DNA of 64,000 nt from Phycisphaerae bacterium (GTDB lineage Bacteria > Planctomycetota > Phycisphaerae > UBA1845). The position numbers were made by a program, and so were the translations under genes. The DNA lies in the NCBI GenBank assembly GCA_022072505.1, contig JAJVHU010000025.1:1-64000 (forward strand), written 5' to 3'. Below are positions 26,579 to 37,089 of this stretch, in pieces. Each line of letters opens with the position of its first letter. Within the stretch, counting starts at the first letter, position 1. Below the pieces are notes generated by a model, which ran no database searches, had not been told where the DNA came from, and worked only from the letters and a program-made list of their open reading frames with translations.

Positions 26579-27816
26579 GCGATCTCCCGTCCACGCGTCT
26601 CCGGCAGCAGAAGCACCAGCGCCGCGCCGATCACGTAACACACCGACGTCCCGGCAAGCGCCAGCGCGAAGCCGTGCTGATCCGCGACCCAGCCGATCGT
26701 CCACGGCGCCAACGCGCTGACCGCCCGACCCGCGTTGTAGCAGAACCCCTGCGCCGTCGCCCGAATCCCGGAAGGAAACAACTCCGCCAGCATCGCGCCG
26801 AACACGCTGAAGTATCCGTGACCGAAAAACCCGACGATCGGTCCGAGGATCATCAACGTCGTCCCGCTTCTCGCGCTTGCGCCGTAGACGGGTACGATCG
26901 CCGCGGCCCCGAGCACGAACGCGATGAACGTCGGCCTCCGCCCGAACCGATCCGCAAGAAACCCGAACGACGTGTACCCGAAGAACGCCCCGACCTGCAT
27001 CGCCACGATCCACGCCGTCGAACGCACGATCCCCAGCCCTGCCCCGCCGTGGTCCGCGCCGGCCAGGTACTTCGGAACCCACGTGAACAATCCCCAGTAC
27101 GAAAAAAGCAACGACGCCGTCATCGCCGTGGCGACGACCGCCCGCGATCGCAGCGGCGCTCGCAACAAACTCGTCCAACCCCCAGCCTCTCGCGACGCCG
27201 CAGCCCCGCCCTGCCGCCAGACCGCCGGCTCGGGGACGTGACGCCGCACCCACAACGTCAGCAGCGCCGGCGCGAACCCGATCAGAAACAACACCCGCCA
27301 CCCCCACCGCGGCAGCACCACCGCGCCGATCAACGCCGCAAGGATGTATCCCAGCGCCCACCCCGACTGCATCAGCCCGATCGCCTTGCCCCGATGCTTC
27401 GCAGGCCACGTCTCCGCCACCAGCACCGCTCCCGCCGACCACTCTCCCCCCATCCCCAGCCCGACCAGCAGCCGCCAGATCACAAGCTGCGCCAGGCTCT
27501 GCGAAGTCGCGGTCAGCGCCGTGAAGACTGAGTACGTCAGGATCGACCACGTCAGCATCCGCACCCGCCCGAACCGGTCCGCCAGGACGCCGCTCGCCAC
27601 CCCGCCCACCGCCGACGCGATCAACGTCGCCGACGCGACGGCCCCCGCCTGCGCATTCGTCAGTCCGAACTCCTCCCGGATCGACCCGAGCGCGATGACG
27701 TACAACGTCACGTCCATCGCGTCGAGCATCCACCCCGCACCCGCCGCCGCCAGGGCTCGCCACGGCGCCGCGCCGACCTCATGCCGCCACGATGCCGTTC
27801 CGGCGCCTCCGCTCAC
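26575..27816 (-). CDS. MFS transporter inside the 5-oxoprolinase operon
   Basis: The 413-residue membrane protein has 12 predicted helices and the MFS loop motif GVLADRFGRVRM between helices 2 and 3. A second, GFLADRFGRRP, marks the second half. EWSAGAVLVAETW and HRGKAIGLMQSGWALG are typical of the metabolite:H+ symporter family. It overlaps both neighbours in the pxp operon (ATGA with pxpC, GTGA with pxpA). Uptake of 5-oxoproline or a related organic acid is therefore a reasonable inference. The sequence alone does not give the substrate. Confidence 0.9.
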   Translation of the reverse strand: MSGGAGTASWRHEVGAAPWRALAAAGAGWMLDAMDVTLYVIALGSIREEFGLTNAQAGAVASATLIASAVGGVASGVLADRFGRVRMLTWSILTYSVFTALTATSQSLAQLVIWRLLVGLGMGGEWSAGAVLVAETWPAKHRGKAIGLMQSGWALGYILAALIGAVVLPRWGWRVLFLIGFAPALLTLWVRRHVPEPAVWRQGGAAASREAGGWTSLLRAPLRSRAVVATAMTASLLFSYWGLFTWVPKYLAGADHGGAGLGIVRSTAWIVAMQVGAFFGYTSFGFLADRFGRRPTFIAFVLGAAAIVPVYGASARSGTTLMILGPIVGFFGHGYFSVFGAMLAELFPSGIRATAQGFCYNAGRAVSALAPWTIGWVADQHGFALALAGTSVCYVIGAALVLLLPETRGREIA

Positions 27817-28796
27817 GACGGAACCTCCGCATTCAGGCGGCGCTCCTGCGCCGTGTACAACGCTCTCGCTTCCGCACGTTCAACGCGCATAAACCGCACC
27901 CGGTCTCGCGGACGAAGCTGCCCCACAACGGGCAGATCGGCCGCAATCACGCACGCCATCACCGGGTAACCCCCGGTCGTCGGATGATCCACGCCCAGCA
28001 GGATCGGCTCGCCGGACTCGGGAACCTGCACCGCCCCGTGCATCATGCCTTCGCTGGGAAGACGCCCGCCCGAACCGGCCGACCCGATCCGCCCCGTCAG
28101 ACGCACCCCGGTCCGGTCCGCGTTCAACGACACCTCGAACGTCGCGCCCCAGAAAGCCTCAACCCCCGACGCATCAAACAACGCCAGATGCGCCCCGCTC
28201 ACCGCGCGCAATTCGCGCCGTGCGAGAATGTCCTTCGCGAATTGCGGCGCCCGACCCGTCGCCGCCTGCACTCCCGCAGGACCGTGAAAATCCCCGGATC
28301 GAACGCCCTCCCCAACCTCCAGCGCGTCCCCACGCCGCAACGCCCGGCCTTCATGTCCGCCGAACGACGCCCCAGGATGCGTCGAGCGACTTCCGAGCAA
28401 CCTCGGCGTCTGCACACCGCCCCGCACACAGAAGTAAGTTCGCGCCCCGGACCGCACCGGCCCCGTGACAAGCCGCTCCCCGGGACGAACCTCGAACGCC
28501 TCCCACATCAGAACCGCGCGCGCCGGCCCCGGACCCTCGATCCGAGCGTCAACGTCGCCGCCGGTCAGCGCAATCTGCAACTCGCGCCCGAACTCGAACG
28601 CGCCGCCCACCAGCGTCATCTCAAGACCCGCCGCTCCTTCTTCGTTCCCGACCAGCCGGTTCCCGATCCGCAACGACAACGCATCCGCCGCGCCCCCGCG
28701 AGGCACGCCGAACTGCGTCCACCCCGGGCGGCCCAGATCCTGAACCGTCGTGAACATCCCCGGCTCGATGACCTGGATCGCCGCCGATCTAGACAT
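27813..28796 (-). CDS. pxpC: 5-oxoprolinase subunit C (carboxyltransferase-domain, AHS2)
   Basis: The protein has 327 residues from the ATG at 28796. This start overlaps the end of pxpB by 8 bp. Family motifs are EPGMFTTVQDLGRPGWTQFG, PRGGAADALSLRIGN, GARTYFCVRGGV and, near the C-terminus, GVDHPTTGGYPVMACVI. PxpC forms the ATP-dependent 5-oxoprolinase complex with PxpB and PxpA. A longer frame upstream has no ribosome binding site and would extend into pxpB. Confidence 0.93.
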   Translation of the reverse strand: MSRSAAIQVIEPGMFTTVQDLGRPGWTQFGVPRGGAADALSLRIGNRLVGNEEGAAGLEMTLVGGAFEFGRELQIALTGGDVDARIEGPGPARAVLMWEAFEVRPGERLVTGPVRSGARTYFCVRGGVQTPRLLGSRSTHPGASFGGHEGRALRRGDALEVGEGVRSGDFHGPAGVQAATGRAPQFAKDILARRELRAVSGAHLALFDASGVEAFWGATFEVSLNADRTGVRLTGRIGSAGSGGRLPSEGMMHGAVQVPESGEPILLGVDHPTTGGYPVMACVIAADLPVVGQLRPRDRVRFMRVERAEARALYTAQERRLNAEVPS

Positions 28797-29502
28797 GCCG
28801 CTCGGCCCGCTGAAGAAAAGCGTGAAACTCGTCCGCTCGGATCGCGACAAAGCGCACCCGATCCCCCGGCGAAAGCAGCGCCGGCGGATTCCGGCGCGCG
28901 TCGAACATCACGTGCGGCGTGCGCCCGATCAACCGCCACCCCCCCGGCGTGGCCAGCGGGTACACCCCGGCCTGATCGCCCGCGATCCCCACGCTCCCCG
29001 CGGGCACGCGAACGCGCGGCGTGCTCAGACGCGGCGTCTCCAACGCGCTCGGCAATCCGCTCAGGTAGGCGAATCCGGGGCAGAATCCGACGAAGCGGAC
29101 GACGAAGGACGCCGCGCAGAACGCCTCGACGAGCGACGACGGCGGGATTCCGTGATGCGCCGCGACCGCCTCAACGTCCGGTGCGAACGCGCCCTCGAAG
29201 CACGCGGGGATCTCAACCGCGCGCCACGCCTCGTCGTTCGACGAAGCCCACGCCTCGCTCAATACCGCGCGCACCGCCGCCGTCGCGGCTTCCTCGTCAC
29301 GCATTGACGGATCAAACTCAAGGAGCACGGAACTCCACGCGAGGGTCGCCGATGAAAGTCCAGAAACCCCGGCGTCACGGATCGCCTGCGCCGCCTGACG
29401 CAGCCCCCCCACCGGTAAGTCGGGACTCTCCGCAACAAAAGTGACGCGCAGGTGGCGCTCGCTGACCCAGTCCAGCCCCAGGGATTCGACGCGCGATGAC
29501 AC
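28789..29502 (-). CDS. pxpB: 5-oxoprolinase subunit B (AHS1)
   Basis: The 237-residue protein has the AHS1 motifs VEIPACFEGAFAPDVEAVA, FCPGFAYLSGLP, TPRVRVPAGSVGIAGDQAG and YPLATPGGWRLIGRTP. It is the first gene of the coupled pxpB-pxpC-MFS-pxpA set. The KipI/KipA relatives in Bacillus affect sporulation signalling, but this gene order fits 5-oxoproline catabolism. The next gene upstream, fmdB-like, ends 38 bp before it, so read-through from the heat-shock cluster is possible. Confidence 0.93.
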   Translation of the reverse strand: MSSRVESLGLDWVSERHLRVTFVAESPDLPVGGLRQAAQAIRDAGVSGLSSATLAWSSVLLEFDPSMRDEEAATAAVRAVLSEAWASSNDEAWRAVEIPACFEGAFAPDVEAVAAHHGIPPSSLVEAFCAASFVVRFVGFCPGFAYLSGLPSALETPRLSTPRVRVPAGSVGIAGDQAGVYPLATPGGWRLIGRTPHVMFDARRNPPALLSPGDRVRFVAIRADEFHAFLQRAERHV

Positions 29503-29540
29503 GAACGCATTGTACCGCGGACCGGACCGGTGCGGCCGAG

Positions 29541-29945
29541 TCAGGTTTGCGGCTTCTTCCCGGACTTGCGGGGCGCCTTCGGTTTCGACGAACCCGAAGG
29601 CGAAGCAGCGCCTCCTGCGTCGCCCGACTCCGACTTCGCCCCCGACGCCGCTTTCGACGCCGGAGCGTCGGACTTCCCGTCCGGTTTCGCGTCGGACTTC
29701 GCCTTGCCGCTGTCGGATTCCGCCTTCGCGGCCTCCTTATATCCCTCGCTGCGGTAGTCCGTGATGTAAAAACCGGACCCCTTGAAGATCAGTCCGCCGC
29801 CGGTCCCGATGCACCGCACCACCGGCGCCCGGTTCTTGCACTCCGCGCAGTCCACCGCCAGCGTCTTCTTCACCCGATCCTTGATCGACTGAAAAAGCTC
29901 GAACTTCTCCCCGCACCGCGTGCATTCGTAATCGTAGGTCGGCAC
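29541..29945 (-). CDS. FmdB-type zinc-ribbon protein with low-complexity tail
   Basis: Residues 1-40 of this 134-residue protein are the FmdB zinc ribbon: MPTYDYECTRCGEKFELFQS and a second CAECKN pair. GGGLIFKGSGFYITDYRS completes the family core. The last 65 residues are a Ser/Lys/Ala/Asp tail, longer than in most relatives. The family is named after a putative regulator of formamidase, and its true role is unclear. The gene follows grpE after 4 bp and is probably part of that operon. Confidence 0.88.
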   Translation of the reverse strand: MPTYDYECTRCGEKFELFQSIKDRVKKTLAVDCAECKNRAPVVRCIGTGGGLIFKGSGFYITDYRSEGYKEAAKAESDSGKAKSDAKPDGKSDAPASKAASGAKSESGDAGGAASPSGSSKPKAPRKSGKKPQT

Positions 29946-29949
29946 GTCT

Positions 29950-30519
29950 TCAGTCTCCGTCCGCTCCGCCGCCCGCCGCCCCCGCGCTCGCCGCCACGAC
30001 GACCCGCGCAGGCCGGATCAACCGCTCGCCGAGTTGATACCCCTTTGCCGCCACCGCGATCACCGTCCCCGGGGCATGCGCGTCGCTCGGCTGGCTGAGG
30101 ATCGCCTCGTGATGTTCCGGATTGAACGCCTGATGCAGCGGATCATGCACCGTCACCCCCCGGTCGCGCAGCGCCTTGAGCATGTTGTCGTACACCAGCT
30201 TCACTCCGTCGCGCAGGCGCCTCGCATCCTCCGACGCCGCCTCCACGCTCAGACACCGCTCGAAGTCGTCCAGCGCCGTCAGCAGCGACCGGATCAGCTC
30301 CACGTTCGCGTAACGGATCGACGACTCGCGCTCCGCCGCAGCGCTGCGCTGAAAGTTGGCGAAGTCCGCCCGCGCCCGCAGCAACCGCCCTTCCAGCTCC
30401 TCGATCCGCCGCGAAAGCTCGCCTACCTGAAGCTCCCGCGCGTCCGCCGTCGGCGCCGCCGACCCCGCGACCTCCTCCGCCGATCCTTCCTTCTGAATGA
30501 TGTCGGGTTGCTCCGTCAT
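29950..30519 (-). CDS. grpE: Nucleotide exchange factor GrpE
   Basis: The protein has 189 residues from the ATG at 30519, which lies after the dnaJ stop codon. A longer frame would overlap dnaJ. An N-terminal disordered part is followed by the long helix EELEGRLLRARADFANFQRS and the head-domain stretches LTALDDFERCL, HEAILSQPSD and KGYQLGERLIRPARVVV. GrpE swaps ADP for ATP on DnaK. No dnaK gene is in the window, so DnaK must be encoded elsewhere. Confidence 0.95.
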   Translation of the reverse strand: MTEQPDIIQKEGSAEEVAGSAAPTADARELQVGELSRRIEELEGRLLRARADFANFQRSAAAERESSIRYANVELIRSLLTALDDFERCLSVEAASEDARRLRDGVKLVYDNMLKALRDRGVTVHDPLHQAFNPEHHEAILSQPSDAHAPGTVIAVAAKGYQLGERLIRPARVVVAASAGAAGGGADGD

Positions 30520-30568
30520 GATCCTTCCGCGCCTCTGCCCCTTGCGATCCCCCGCGAGAATCACACGA

Positions 30569-31729
30569 TCAGACTCCACCCCCGCGGTCGCCCGAGTCGC
30601 CGGGCTTGTCAAACCGGGAGAAATACTCCTTCAGCTTGTCCAGAAAACCCCGCGACTCCGGAAGCACCGACCGATCCTCCGTCTCCGCGAACTGCCGCAG
30701 AAGCTGCTCCTGATTCCGGCTGAGCTTGCGCGGAATCTCCACCAGCACCTGCACGATCTCGTCACCGCGACGCCCCGTCCGAAGATCCGGCATGCCCAAC
30801 CCCTTCAGACGGAACATCTGACCGCTCTGCGTCCCTGCCGGAATCGTCAGGTCCGCCCGACCCGTCAGCGTCGGCACGTCGATCCTCGCCCCCAGCGACG
30901 CCTGCGTAAACGAGATCGGCGCCCGGCACAGCAGGTCATTGTCATGCCGCTCCAGCAGAGGATGCGCCTGAACGTGGACGTAGCAGTGCAGATCCCCTCG
31001 CGACTGCCCGTCCTCCGACGGCTCCCCCTCCCCTCGCAGACGCACCGCCTGACCGTCCTGAATCCCCGCCGGAATCTGCACGCTGACCGTCCGCGTCACT
31101 CGCGCCCGACCGCCCCCGCCGCACGACTCGCACGGCGACTTCGTCACCTGCCCCCGGCCCCGGCAGTGCGGACACGCCCGCACGATCCGGCTCGTGAAGA
31201 TCCCCCCCATCCCGCTGACCTGCTCCACCTGTCCGTATCCGCCGCAGGTCGAACACGTCTGTTTCCGCGACCCCGGTCTTGCCCCGCTGCCCCCGCACGT
31301 GCCGCACATGTCCCGCCGCTCGAACGTCAGGCTTCGCCCGACGCCCGACGCCGCCTCCTGAAGCGTGATCTCGAGCTGCGTCTGAAGATCCGCCCCGCGA
31401 CTCCGCCGCCCCCCGCCCCCGAACCCGCCGAAAAAGTCGCTGAACACCGAGAAGATGTCCTCGATGTTCATATGCTCGTAGTCGCGCATGCCCGCACCGT
31501 TCAGGCCCGCGTGACCGTACTGATCGTACCGCTGCCGCTTCGACGCGTCGGACAGAACGTCGTACGCTTCCGCCGCCTCCTTGAACCGCCCCTCCGCTTC
31601 CGGGTCGTTCGGATTGCGGTCCGGATGATACTTGTGCGCGCACCGCCGGTACGCCTTTTTGATCTCCTCCTCCGAGGCCGACTTCGTCACCCCGAGGACA
31701 TCGTAATAATCCCGCTTCTGCGCCGACAT
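30569..31729 (-). CDS. dnaJ: Chaperone DnaJ
   Basis: The 386-residue protein has the J domain with HPD in [14 protein letters not shown] (about 31-44), then a Gly/Phe-rich linker ([15 protein letters not shown]). The zinc-binding domain has four CxxCxGxG-type repeats: [24 protein letters not shown] and CESCGGGG. The client-binding C-terminal domain follows. It is a type I DnaJ. It is followed by grpE, and both lie downstream of the groES-groEL1 pair. Confidence 0.97.
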   Translation of the reverse strand: MSAQKRDYYDVLGVTKSASEEEIKKAYRRCAHKYHPDRNPNDPEAEGRFKEAAEAYDVLSDASKRQRYDQYGHAGLNGAGMRDYEHMNIEDIFSVFSDFFGGFGGGGRRSRGADLQTQLEITLQEAASGVGRSLTFERRDMCGTCGGSGARPGSRKQTCSTCGGYGQVEQVSGMGGIFTSRIVRACPHCRGRGQVTKSPCESCGGGGRARVTRTVSVQIPAGIQDGQAVRLRGEGEPSEDGQSRGDLHCYVHVQAHPLLERHDNDLLCRAPISFTQASLGARIDVPTLTGRADLTIPAGTQSGQMFRLKGLGMPDLRTGRRGDEIVQVLVEIPRKLSRNQEQLLRQFAETEDRSVLPESRGFLDKLKEYFSRFDKPGDSGDRGGGV

Positions 31730-32011
31730 CGCCGCACAGCAACCGTTCCTGGCCGCGGCCCCTTAACCGAGCCGCGCCCGTAAGGAAGCGTTCTTTCCCC
31801 GCCCTGCCCTGGCGGTCTTGAAACAGCGTCTTAATGACACATGACGAATGACCGGAGACGGATAACCCATCGACGATCAGACAAGCCTCGGGCGGGATGC
31901 CGCCTTTTCGTCCTGATCATTTGTCCTGGTTTCCGCCTTACGTGTCGAAGGGCGGGCCGTCTCGCACGCGCCCGCCCTCCTGATTCATCGACCGGATTGT
32001 CCACGCCGCCT
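31730..32011. other. Spacer between groEL1 and dnaJ
   Basis: This 282-bp gap holds palindromic element copy D and otherwise shows no gene. It could carry a separate promoter for dnaJ-grpE, but none is clear. Confidence 0.5.
31765..31830 (-). repeat. Palindromic dispersed element, copy D
   Basis: Read on the minus strand it starts GACGCTGTTTCAAGACCG and contains AAGAACGCTTCCTTACGGGC (core at 31783-31795). The right end is truncated at CTCGGTT. It lies within 40 bp of the dnaJ start codon, so it is in the dnaJ leader. Confidence 0.82.
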
Positions 32012-33622
<1,611 letters not shown>

Positions 33623-33659
33623 ACCCTTTTCCTGTTGCCTGTTGCCTACTGCCTACCGC

Positions 33660-33995
33660 CTACTCGACGATCCCCAGCACGTCCGACTCGCGCAGAACGA
33701 CGTAATCCTCCCCGCTGATCGTGACTTCCGTCCCGCTGTACTTGCCGTAAAGCACGCTCATCCCCACCCGGACCGTCATCTCCCCGCGATCGCCGCTGTC
33801 CAGCAGCTTCCCCGGACCCGCCGCCACCACCGTCCCGCGCTGCGGCTTCTCCCGCGCCGTGTCCGGCAGCACGATCCCCCCCGCCGTCGTCTCCTCAGCC
33901 TCGTGCGGCTCGATCACAAGCCGGTCGTCCAGAGGCCGGAACTTCACGCTCGTCTTGCTCTTCCCCTTCGTCGCCGTCGCCGTTGCAGTCGCCAT
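33660..33995 (-). CDS. groES: Co-chaperonin GroES
   Basis: The protein has 111 residues from the ATG at 33995 (AAGGAGG upstream). A Thr/Ala/Lys-rich N-terminal extension of about 15 residues precedes the fold KFRPLDDRLVIEPHEAEETTAGGIVLPDTA, which contains the mobile loop that binds GroEL. YGKYSGTEVTISGEDYVVLRESDVLG completes it. It precedes groEL1. It could also serve the GroEL copy encoded further upstream. Confidence 0.95.
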   Translation of the reverse strand: MATATATATKGKSKTSVKFRPLDDRLVIEPHEAEETTAGGIVLPDTAREKPQRGTVVAAGPGKLLDSGDRGEMTVRVGMSVLYGKYSGTEVTISGEDYVVLRESDVLGIVE

Positions 33996-34070
33996 ATCTG
34001 AAATAACCTCCTTATGACTCGGTTGATCGTGCTCCGTCAGCCCTCGCAATCCGGATGAGCGAACTGACGG

Positions 34071-34289
34071 CTACTGGACCCTTTCCAACTCCTTCATGAC
34101 CCGGTTCAGCCCGGAACGGGAATCCTGAACTTCGTCGTCATCGCAATTCACCTCGATGAACTGCTTCACCCTGCGAACCTTGTGATCGTCAGGCAGCGTG
34201 CTGTCCAGGACGCGCTCATTCCCGCCGCGATCGTCCGTTTGATAGAGTTTGTAAGTCCCGTCTGCGAATTTCTTATATACCAAACGCAC
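34071..34289 (-). CDS. Small hypothetical protein in chaperonin cluster
   Basis: The 72-residue protein starts at GTG with AGGAG upstream. It is highly charged. A beta-hairpin-like start (RLVYKKFADGTYKLYQTDD) is followed by an acidic and a basic helix. No family is recognised. It lies 75 bp upstream of groES on the same strand. Base composition looks less GC-rich than the groEL genes. Confidence 0.55.
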   Translation of the reverse strand: MRLVYKKFADGTYKLYQTDDRGGNERVLDSTLPDDHKVRRVKQFIEVNCDDDEVQDSRSGLNRVMKELERVQ

Positions 34290-34364
34290 TTGGCCCTACT
34301 CCTGCCGTTCAGCCCGGATGACCGTTCGATGCGCGGGAATCCTGATTAACCACACTTCTTCTTC

Positions 34365-34676
34365 CTACTGCTCGGTGATCCTGTCTCTGACTACCGTGGC
34401 GAGTTCCTCGATCCGAGCCTGATGAGCGGCGCTTTCCCGATCGTCGGGCGACCCAGGGTTTCCATCCGGAGCATCAAGCACGACTCGAATGACCGCGGTT
34501 CGCTCTTCATAAACCCTTTCGGCTCCCCTGAAGGCGCCATTGACTTCGTAGATCGAGAACCCGTGCAGCAACGGCAGGGGACGGCTGTATAATTGCTCCC
34601 GCAGCCAAACATAAAGATTCGCGAGATATTCCACTCGCGCGGGAACGTACACCTCGAGAATCTCAACGCTGTCCAC
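34365..34676 (-). CDS. Small hypothetical protein in chaperonin cluster
   Basis: This 103-residue protein starts at GTG and overlaps the end of the preceding gene by 14 bp, so the two are translationally coupled. It has alternating strands and helices (VEILEVYVPARVEYLANLYV, then LLHGFSIYEVNGAFRG), followed by ERTAVIRVVLDAPDG and a C-terminal helix. The pattern suggests a compact alpha/beta fold. I do not recognise it. Confidence 0.6.
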   Translation of the reverse strand: MDSVEILEVYVPARVEYLANLYVWLREQLYSRPLPLLHGFSIYEVNGAFRGAERVYEERTAVIRVVLDAPDGNPGSPDDRESAAHQARIEELATVVRDRITEQ

Positions 34677-35145
34677 TCAACGACCCGTCGCACTCTCGAC
34701 GTCGCGTCACGCGTACCCACACTGGGCCTTCAACTTTTTTGAGCAATCCCCGCCCTTCGTTGCCTGCGAAAGCTTTCTCATAGGGCAGGCATTCATCCAG
34801 CGGCACAAACCTCTCTCGAAGCGCCGCGTCAGAGTAGTCCGATTCCCCGCGGAGTCCGCTTTCATCTTGACCTGTCAGAGAGTCGAAATCGTTTTCGTCG
34901 TCTAAACGCACGACCCCCAGGTCCTTCCGAGTGCAGATGGCCGCTTTTGAGACGCGACGGCTATCGCACAAATCGGAAACATATTCCTTATCCCGATCCA
35001 ACGAGCGATCGCCGACGACGATCGTGTCATGCCCGTTCCGGGACAGCATTCTTGTATTGTTCTTGACGTCCTCGGCGAACAACTCAGCTACTTCCGCGTC
35101 CCGCGTTATCCGGTGGCTGTCCTGAACTAAATCCTTCATCCCCAT
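34663..35145 (-). CDS. Hypothetical protein translationally coupled to groEL2
   Basis: The 160-residue protein uses the ATG at 35145, which shares one base with the groEL2 stop codon (TGATG). The sequence is charged and helical at the start (DLVQDSHRITRDAEVAELFAEDVKNN). Then comes HDTIVVGDRSLDRDKEYVSDLC and, near the end, LLKKVEGPVWVRVTRRRE. No family is recognised. Coupling to a chaperonin gene suggests co-regulation under stress and perhaps a role as client or adaptor. That is inference. Confidence 0.62.
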   Translation of the reverse strand: MGMKDLVQDSHRITRDAEVAELFAEDVKNNTRMLSRNGHDTIVVGDRSLDRDKEYVSDLCDSRRVSKAAICTRKDLGVVRLDDENDFDSLTGQDESGLRGESDYSDAALRERFVPLDECLPYEKAFAGNEGRGLLKKVEGPVWVRVTRRRECDGSLSGQR

Positions 35146-36788
35146 CAATACTCCATATCCTCGTCCATCCCCTCCCCATGCCCGTGCTCATCCTTGCCTT
35201 TGTCGCCCGGCTTTTCCGCCACGCAGCAGTCCGTGCTCAGCAGGATCCGCGCCACGCTCGCCGCGTTCTCCAGCGCCGTCCGCACCACCTTCGTCGGGTC
35301 GATGACCCCGTCCTTGATGAGATCCGTGTACTCGCCCGTGTCCGCGTTGAGCCCGAACGCCCCGCCCTTCTGAAGCACCTTGTGAACCACGACCCCCGGC
35401 TCCAGCCCGGCGTTGATCGCGATCTGCCGCAGCGGCGCCCGCAACGACTCCCGCACGATCTGCACGCCCGTCATCTCGTCGTCGATCTTGAGCTTCACCC
35501 CGTCCAGCGCCGACTCGCTGCGCAACAGCGCCACGCCCCCGCCAGGGACGATCCCTTCCTCCAGCGCCGCCCGCGTCGCATGAAGCGCATCCTCGAGGCG
35601 GGCCTTCTTCTCCTTCATCTCCGACTCCGTCGCCGCCCCGACACGCACCACCGCGACGCCCCCCGCCAGCTTCGCCAGCCGCTCCTGAAGCTTCTCACGG
35701 TCGTAATCCGACGTCGTCTTCGAAATCTCCGCCTGTATCTGGCTGATGCGACCCTTGATCTTCGACGTGTCCCCCGCGCCCTCGATGATCGTCGTGTCCT
35801 TCGCGTCCACGTGGATGCGCTTCGCCTGACCCAGGTCGCTGATCGGCAGGTTCTCAAGATCCGTCCCGAGATCCTTCATGATCGCCTTGCCGCCCGTCAG
35901 GATCGCAAGATCCTCGAGCATCGCCTTGCGACGGTCGCCGTATCCCGGCGCCTTCACCGCGCACACCTGAAGAATCCCCCGCAGCTTGTTGACCACCAGC
36001 GTCGCCAGCGCGTCTCCGTCCACGTCCTCCGCGATGATCAGCAGCGGACGCTTCGCCTTCGACGCCTTCTCCAGCAGCGGAACCAGTTTCTGCACGCTGC
36101 TGATCTTGTCCTCGTGGATCAGCACGAACGCCTTCTCGAAAACGCACTCCATCCCGTCCTGGTCGGTCACGAAATGCGGCGAGAGGAACCCGCGGTCGAA
36201 CTGCATCCCCTCGACCACGTCGAACGTCGTCTCCGAGGACTTCCCCTCCTCGATCGTGATCACGCCGTCCTTGCCCACCTTGTCGAAGCAGTTCGCCAGA
36301 ATCTCGCCGATCGCCCGGTCGTTGTTCGCCGAGATCGACGCGACGTTGATGATGTCTTCGCGCCGGTTCACTTTCACCGGCGTGGAGAGCGTCTTGAGAT
36401 GTTCGGATATCCTGCGGACCGCCGCCTCGATCCCCCGGTTCAGCGCGTTCGCATCCGCCCCCGCCGCGATGTTCTTCAGGCCCGCGCGGTAGATCGCCTC
36501 CGCAAGGACCGTCGCCGTCGTCGTCCCGTCCCCCGCCACTTCGCTCGTCTTGCTCGCCGCTTCCTTCAGAAGCTGCGCGCCCATGTTCTCGTACTTGTCC
36601 TTCAGATCCACCTCTTCCGCGACCGTCACCCCGTCCTTCGTCACCGTCGGGCTGCCCCAGCCCTTGTCGATCACCGCATTCCGACCGCGGGGCCCCAGCG
36701 TCGCCTTCACCGCGTTGGCCAGCTTCTCCACGCCCCGAAGCAGCGACTGCCTCGCTTCCTGATCAAACGCCAATTGTTTCACCGCCAT
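35145..36788 (-). CDS. groEL2: Chaperonin GroEL, copy 2
   Basis: The 547-residue Cpn60 protein has [42 protein letters not shown] and [13 protein letters not shown]. The C-terminus is a His/Gly/Asp/Glu/Met tail ([12 protein letters not shown]), unlike copy 1. The ATG has CAGGAG upstream. It is the first gene of the chaperonin cluster and is preceded by a strong AT-rich promoter. Either paralogue could be the essential one; the tail difference suggests different clients or cavity properties. Confidence 0.96.
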   Translation of the reverse strand: MAVKQLAFDQEARQSLLRGVEKLANAVKATLGPRGRNAVIDKGWGSPTVTKDGVTVAEEVDLKDKYENMGAQLLKEAASKTSEVAGDGTTTATVLAEAIYRAGLKNIAAGADANALNRGIEAAVRRISEHLKTLSTPVKVNRREDIINVASISANNDRAIGEILANCFDKVGKDGVITIEEGKSSETTFDVVEGMQFDRGFLSPHFVTDQDGMECVFEKAFVLIHEDKISSVQKLVPLLEKASKAKRPLLIIAEDVDGDALATLVVNKLRGILQVCAVKAPGYGDRRKAMLEDLAILTGGKAIMKDLGTDLENLPISDLGQAKRIHVDAKDTTIIEGAGDTSKIKGRISQIQAEISKTTSDYDREKLQERLAKLAGGVAVVRVGAATESEMKEKKARLEDALHATRAALEEGIVPGGGVALLRSESALDGVKLKIDDEMTGVQIVRESLRAPLRQIAINAGLEPGVVVHKVLQKGGAFGLNADTGEYTDLIKDGVIDPTKVVRTALENAASVARILLSTDCCVAEKPGDKGKDEHGHGEGMDEDMEY

Positions 36789-36952
36789 CGTTGACTGCTC
36801 CTGCCAGGATTTTTAGAAAAGGACGGGCCGTTGCTCCGCCCGCCAGTTGTGCTCGTTGATCGACATCGAAAGACCCCGCTTGCGTGGGTCCGGACCTTCT
36901 CCCCTCAGCCGGTCAGCAACCTCGATGCCACCGGAAGAATCAATTCAATTTC

Positions 36953-36982
36953 ATTATAACCTATTACAATAACTAATGTTAA
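36953..36982 (-). promoter_or_regulatory. Sigma70-like promoter of the groEL2 cluster
   Basis: On the minus strand, TTAACA (36982-36977) and TATAAT (36958-36953) are separated by 18 bp in a strikingly AT-rich patch. It lies about 165 bp upstream of groEL2. No CIRCE dyad (TTAGCACTC-N9-GAGTGCTAA) is visible here. Confidence 0.75.
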
Positions 36983-37056
36983 GCGACTCGCAGCATTCGG
37001 GGCCGTCATCACGCTTTGCCACGTTGTCAGGACGCCCTTCCGAACCGTGTCCCGCG

Positions 37057-37070
37057 TTGACAAATTGTCA
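37057..37070. promoter_or_regulatory. TTGACAAATTGTCA palindrome upstream of groEL2
   Basis: TGACAA-A-TTGTCA is a perfect 6-bp-arm dyad around one base. It lies about 75 bp upstream of the groEL2 -35 box and 20 bp after the cytochrome stop codon. An operator role is possible but unproven. Confidence 0.4.
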
Positions 37071-37089
37071 CGCTCGGGCACGCGCCCCG

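Noticed and set aside
26579-27763. Extended open frame upstream of pxpA across the MFS gene
   Set aside because: It shows no PxpA features and lies over the MFS gene, which has clear family motifs in another frame.
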